From Lysobacter capsici (GTDB lineage Bacteria > Pseudomonadota > Gammaproteobacteria > Xanthomonadales > Xanthomonadaceae), in NCBI RefSeq assembly GCF_014779555.2, contig NZ_CP094357.1, positions 4,154,001-4,218,000 of the forward strand: a DNA stretch of 64,000 nt. The letters run 5' to 3'. Below the pieces are notes generated by a model. It was given only the letters and a program-made list of their open reading frames with translations. It did no database searches and had not been told where the DNA came from. Position 1 is the stretch's first letter. Every line of letters starts with the position of its first letter. Shown here piece by piece: positions 60,709 to 64,000 of the stretch. Position numbers and translations under genes: made by a program.

Positions 60709-61197
60709 ATGCCGTACACGCCTATCGTGGCCACCCTGGGCTACGTGCTTTCGCCCGATGGCCGCCAAGTGTTGATGGTGCATCGCAACGCCCGCCCCGA
60801 CGATCACCAGCTCGGCAAGTACAACGGCCTGGGCGGCAAGCTCGAGGCCGACGAGGACGTGGTCGCCGGCATGCGCCGCGAGATCTTCGAGGAAGCCGGC
60901 ATCGACTGCACCGCGATGCAGTTGCGCGGCACTATTAGCTGGCCGGGCTTCGGCAAGCGCGGCGAGGACTGGCTCGGTTTCGTGTTCACCATCACCGCGT
61001 TCGAGGGCACGCCGTTCGCGAGCAATCCCGAAGGCTCGCTGGAGTGGGTCGACCTCGACCGCCTGCACGAACTGCCGATGTGGGAAGGCGACCGCGAGTT
61101 CCTGCCGCTGGTGTTCGACGCCGATCCCCGCGCGTTCCACGGGGTGATGCCGTATCGCGACGGGCGGATGGTGTCGTGGAAGTATTCGCGGGTTTGA
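60709..61197 (+). CDS. MutT-type NUDIX hydrolase
   Basis: This 162-residue protein has a complete NUDIX box, GGKLEADEDVVAGMRREIFE followed by EAGI, at about residues 42-64. It is preceded by GYVLSPDGRQVLMVHRN and followed by GFVFTITAFEGTPF and MPMWEGDREFLP-type residues, resembling MutT-like 8-oxo-dGTP diphosphatases (MTH1-like). The exact nucleotide substrate is unproven. Start ATG 60709 was chosen because the upstream extension is Arg-rich. It is divergent from the M16 pair. Confidence 0.88.
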   Translation: MPYTPIVATLGYVLSPDGRQVLMVHRNARPDDHQLGKYNGLGGKLEADEDVVAGMRREIFEEAGIDCTAMQLRGTISWPGFGKRGEDWLGFVFTITAFEGTPFASNPEGSLEWVDLDRLHELPMWEGDREFLPLVFDADPRAFHGVMPYRDGRMVSWKYSRV

Positions 61198-61269
61198 GCG
61201 GCGCGTGGGCTATCGAGCCCATTCACGAATCGCTACTTGGGCCGCTTCGATACAGGAAAGCCCGCCCGC

Positions 61270-62031
61270 TCAGGCGGCGCGACTCGCATCGAACCGCTGT
61301 TCCACTTCGCTCCAGGGCAGCGCCAGAACCCGATGGGGGTCCGGCAGCGGCCAATCCGCGTCCCACACCGCACGCACGGACACATCGAATGCCCGCCCGC
61401 TGAAAGTGCATTGCAGCAACAGACCCGAGACCGGCGCATGCAGGAGCGTCAAGCATTCGCTCGGCCGAATCGGTTCGCGCGCGCGATCGTTCGGGCCAGA
61501 GTCGTTCGGGTCGGACGCATCGCGTTCGCATTCGTAGACCACCAGGCTGTGCAGGTCGTCGATCTTCATTACGTGCATGAGATCGACCACCTTGCTGTCC
61601 AGCGAAAACGTCCTGCACTCGCTGAAACGGCAATGGCGCTGGATCACCTGGCCGTGTTCCACATCCTCGCGATAGACCCGCCCACGCTCGGGCCAATGCC
61701 GCGCGACATCCCTGGCGTACCCGAATACGTACCAGGCGCAGCCCAGGACCACGAACGCCACCGACGAAGCCAATGCGGCGACCATCGCGTCCGCTGGAAA
61801 AGCGAAGCCGCCGACAAGCCTGTTCGACATCCACATCACCAACACAACCAGCGGCAGCACCAGCAGGCCGCGGGTCAGCGACATGAAAAGCCACTTTCGC
61901 AGCATCGGCGCGAACATCGAGGGCGCCGGGCCGAAGTCTCCGTAACCGGAGAGCCGTTGAATTTCATCCGCGGTCATCGCACGCGTAACCGTCTGCATCG
62001 CCGCCGCGCCGCGGTCGCTGTCGAGCGCCAT
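61270..62031 (-). CDS. Predicted two-helix membrane protein
   Basis: This 253-residue protein is unrecognised. Two hydrophobic segments (about residues 53-70 and 80-104) follow a 45-residue soluble leader. The C-terminal 140 residues are soluble, with FSLDSKVVDLMHVMKIDDLH and LHAPVSGLLLQCTFSGRAFD. Start ATG 62031 was preferred to GTG 62049 because GAGG lies at the right distance upstream. The gene begins 10 bp after the TonB-like lipoprotein stop. Confidence 0.65.
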   Translation of the reverse strand: MALDSDRGAAAMQTVTRAMTADEIQRLSGYGDFGPAPSMFAPMLRKWLFMSLTRGLLVLPLVVLVMWMSNRLVGGFAFPADAMVAALASSVAFVVLGCAWYVFGYARDVARHWPERGRVYREDVEHGQVIQRHCRFSECRTFSLDSKVVDLMHVMKIDDLHSLVVYECERDASDPNDSGPNDRAREPIRPSECLTLLHAPVSGLLLQCTFSGRAFDVSVRAVWDADWPLPDPHRVLALPWSEVEQRFDASRAA

Positions 62032-62041
62032 GACCGCGCCC

Positions 62042-62593
62042 TCAGTCACCGACCCGCACCGTGCCCTTGCCGTCCTTCTGTTCGAACACGAAGCTGAAAG
62101 CCAGGCTCACCGCGACCGCTTCTTCCTTGCCGGTCACGCAGCCTTCTTCCTGCGGCCTGGCGCCTGGATAGACGCAGCGGAACGCCGGATCGAAACGCCA
62201 CTGCCGCACCGCCGCCTGCGCGGCTTCGACGAACTGCGGGGCGGCGGCGGTCGAGGCCGGGCAGCCCTGCTCGATTCCCACTGGATGGCTGCCGCTGACC
62301 CGGCCGTCCGCGCCGATCGCCACGTTCAGGCAGACCGTTTGCGGCGCCAATCGCTGCGCGAGCAATTCCCGCGGATAGGCCGGCGCGGCGTTGTCGCGTT
62401 CGGCCAGCGGCATCTGGAAGGTTTCGTTGTCGGCCAGTTGCATGCGTTCGGGCGCGGTCAGCAGCTTGTCGATCGAACGCACGCCGACCGCGCCGGTGTG
62501 CGGGTCGTCCTGCGTCGCGGCGTGCGGCGGCGCGCTGGCGCAGGCGCTCAACATCACCACGCAGCCGCTGAGCATCCATGAGTTGAATCGCAT
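62042..62593 (-). CDS. TonB C-terminal-domain-like lipoprotein
   Basis: This 183-residue protein has a short signal with lipobox MLSACAS near residue 19, then APAYPRELLAQRLAPQTVCL, GRVSGSHPVGIEQGC and AAQAAVRQWRFDPAF, the classical TonB C-terminal fold layout. A lone C-terminal domain with a lipid anchor suggests an envelope adaptor rather than an energy transducer. Start at 62593 has GGAG 6 bp upstream; a Met 12 bp earlier is possible. Confidence 0.7.
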   Translation of the reverse strand: MRFNSWMLSGCVVMLSACASAPPHAATQDDPHTGAVGVRSIDKLLTAPERMQLADNETFQMPLAERDNAAPAYPRELLAQRLAPQTVCLNVAIGADGRVSGSHPVGIEQGCPASTAAAPQFVEAAQAAVRQWRFDPAFRCVYPGARPQEEGCVTGKEEAVAVSLAFSFVFEQKDGKGTVRVGD

Positions 62594-63118
62594 CGTTGTC
62601 TCCATGACTACGTGAATATCGTTGTGTCGCCGCGATGGGGTCGGCCGATGGCCGATGTCGCCGGCGTGTCCATGAACCCTCGCGTCTGGCGGCTTGCACG
62701 GCCTCGAGGCGGCGCTTGATTTTGTCGGAGGCGACGCTTTGGATGTTGCCATGATCGGGCGGTTGCGGCATCTCGTGGGTCGGTGTCTGGGTCGGTGTTT
62801 TGGCGAAGGGAGGCCCGATTCGATGCTCGTCGGGTCGTTTGTTCCGACGTAATGTCGTCGTCGCGGTCGCAGTGTCCGGTGCGTTGCCTGATTTGGGCCA
62901 TGGGTCGCGATGGTGATGACCTTCGTCGATGTCGGGACGATGTGCGATTGGCGGATGTCCCTTTGGGCGCTACATCAATCGCTGGCCGTTAGATCGCTGG
63001 CTGCAGTTTGCGACTGCGCCATGAGCTCGTCGTTGTCGTGATGACGTGGTCGCGGCTCGCGCCGCTCCTACAGGGAGGCCATGTGGCTTTTGCTTGAGTT
63101 TGAAGCCCTATTCCACCA
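62594..63118. other. Gene-poor region with a REP arm
   Basis: No credible gene is seen. A REP arm lies at 63047-63075 (TGGTCGCGGCTCGCGCCGCT, then CCTACAGGG). The rest is a moderately GC-rich stretch without clear repeats. Confidence 0.55.
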
Positions 63119-63653
63119 CCAGCGCTGCGAGGCTTGTAACTCGCGTTAGCAAAAGCACACCCGTAGGGCGGCGTGCAGGATGCACGCCGTGCGCCACCGG
63201 GACATGGATGTCCCGTGTGGCGCATGCCCGCGTAAGCACCGCACTTGCGGGCCCTTGATTCAAAGAAAAGCGTTTTTCTTTGGTTACCTTTCTTTTGTCG
63301 CTTTTGACAAAAGAAAGTAACTCGGCCGCTTGCGGACGAAAGCTGTTGATCTTGCCTCTGGCTTCAAAAGCTCTAGAGCTTTGAAGCTTTGAAGCTTTGA
63401 AACCTTTAAAGCTGCAAGCAGGGTCAAAAGCTTCCGCCGCTAAAGCGGCGGGTCACTTTCTTTTGTCTAAAGCAACAAAAGAAAGGTAACCAAAGAAAAA
63501 TGCTTTTTTTGAATCAAGGGCCCGCGCGATCGGTGCTTACGCGGGCATGCGCCACACGGGACATCCTGTCCCGGTGGCGCACGGCGCACATCCATGTGCG
63601 CCGCCCTTCGGGTGTGCTTTTACTAACGCGAGTTACAGGCCTCGCAGCGCTGG
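63119..63653. repeat. Large imperfect inverted repeat (arms about 200 bp)
   Basis: Left arm 63119-63320 and right arm 63453-63653 are inverse copies: CCAGCGCTGCGAGGC... at the outer left matches GCCTCGCAGCGCTGG at the outer right. Inside each arm lie the conserved blocks GTGCGCCACCGGGACA, GCATGCCCGCGTAAGCACC, GGGCCCTTGATTCAAA and GGTTACCTTTCTTTTGT. The 130-bp centre has GAAGCTTTGAAGCTTTGAA. No ORF covers it. It could be a MITE-like or hairpin element; no terminal target duplication was confirmed. Confidence 0.8.
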
Positions 63654-63694
63654 ATGTGATGACTGAAATGTGGCTCGAGCAACAGCAACAACTC

Positions 63695-63733
<39 letters not shown>

Positions 63734-63746
63734 TCGTCAGAATGAT

Positions 63747-64000
63747 TCAAGGCACCGCCGACACCAACGTCGCCGTCGGCGGCGTATCCAGCCGGACACT
63801 CACCGTGCTCGACAAGCCCGGACGCAACCGCGCCAGCTCGGGCTGACCCGGATCGAACCGAATCCGCACCGGCACGCGCTGCACGATCTTGGTGAAATTG
63901 CCGGTACCCGGCTCGAACGGCAGCAACGAAAACTGCGACCCCGAGCCCGGCGCGAAACTGTCGATGCGCCCGTGCAAGGTCGTGCCGGGCAAGGCGTCGA
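63747..64000 (-). CDS. C-terminus of an EmrA/HlyD-type membrane fusion protein (partial)
   Basis: Only the C-terminal end is in the window; the gene enters from beyond base 64000 and the frame is open to the edge. The segment GRIDSFAPGSGSQFSLLPFE and NFTKIVQRVPVRIRFD matches the EmrA-class periplasmic adaptor, which links an inner-membrane drug exporter to an outer-membrane channel. The final strands end TATLVSAVP. A partner exporter would lie outside the window or on its other side; this could not be seen. Confidence 0.82.
   Translation of the reverse strand, partial: DALPGTTLHGRIDSFAPGSGSQFSLLPFEPGTGNFTKIVQRVPVRIRFDPGQPELARLRPGLSSTVSVRLDTPPTATLVSAVP

Overview
The window looks like a chromosomal segment of a Lysobacter-type gammaproteobacterium (Xanthomonadaceae). 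The evidence is very high GC, Xanthomonadaceae-type core gene order, REP palindromes with a GTAG foot, secreted M4 proteases, a GH5 hydrolase and a LuxR solo. The species cannot be fixed from sequence alone.

Layout. 1-800: three tandem 244-bp units built on REP pairs. 810-5939 (minus): miaA-hfq-hflX-hflK-hflC-DUF2065 (tRNA modification, RNA chaperone, ribosome GTPase, FtsH regulators). 5940-8600: a 2.5-kb non-coding array of about seven ~330-bp units, each with an inverted pair of DnaA-box-like 9-mers, an AT-rich box and a REP pair. 8602-12485 (minus): rlmE-ftsH-folP, divergent from yhbY. 12975-16640: an Mth938-like protein, an M15 peptidase lipoprotein and an unusual pair of modular membrane proteins. 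16679-19703 (minus): surE-pcm-yqaA-nlpD. 19840-21889 (plus): a LuxR solo and an Smr-domain protein. 21917-30476 (minus): pyrG-kdsA-eno-ftsB-ispD-ispF-truD with small unknown genes, several joined by 4-bp stop/start overlaps. 30700-33292 (minus): lipoprotein, DUF488, membrane protein, a Lys/Ala/Glu-rich secreted peptide and a globin. 33747-38113 (plus): parE, a GH5 hydrolase and two small genes. 38173-45205 (minus): YcaQ-like glycosylase, hutG-like deformylase, S9 peptidase, glutathione-reductase-like enzyme and a DadA-like oxidase. 45828-50003 (plus): two tandem M4 metalloproteases. 50103-60460: DUF418 protein, beta-helix pectate-lyase-fold protein, slyD, two NlpC/P60 hydrolases, thioesterase, FMN reductase and an M16 protease pair. 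60709-64000: a MutT-type NUDIX protein, two envelope proteins, a large inverted repeat, and the C-terminus of an EmrA/HlyD-type protein cut by the window edge.

Functionally the segment joins a conserved housekeeping core (envelope precursors, isoprenoids, RNA modification, membrane proteolysis) to a lytic accessory set. Two of the accessory genes, an M4 protease and an NlpC/P60 hydrolase, carry CRP/Clp-type operators upstream, which suggests control by the Clp regulator. The most unusual non-coding feature is the DnaA-box-pair array between folP and miaA. It could be a DnaA-titrating or origin-like locus, or simply an amplified intergenic repeat; this is untested.
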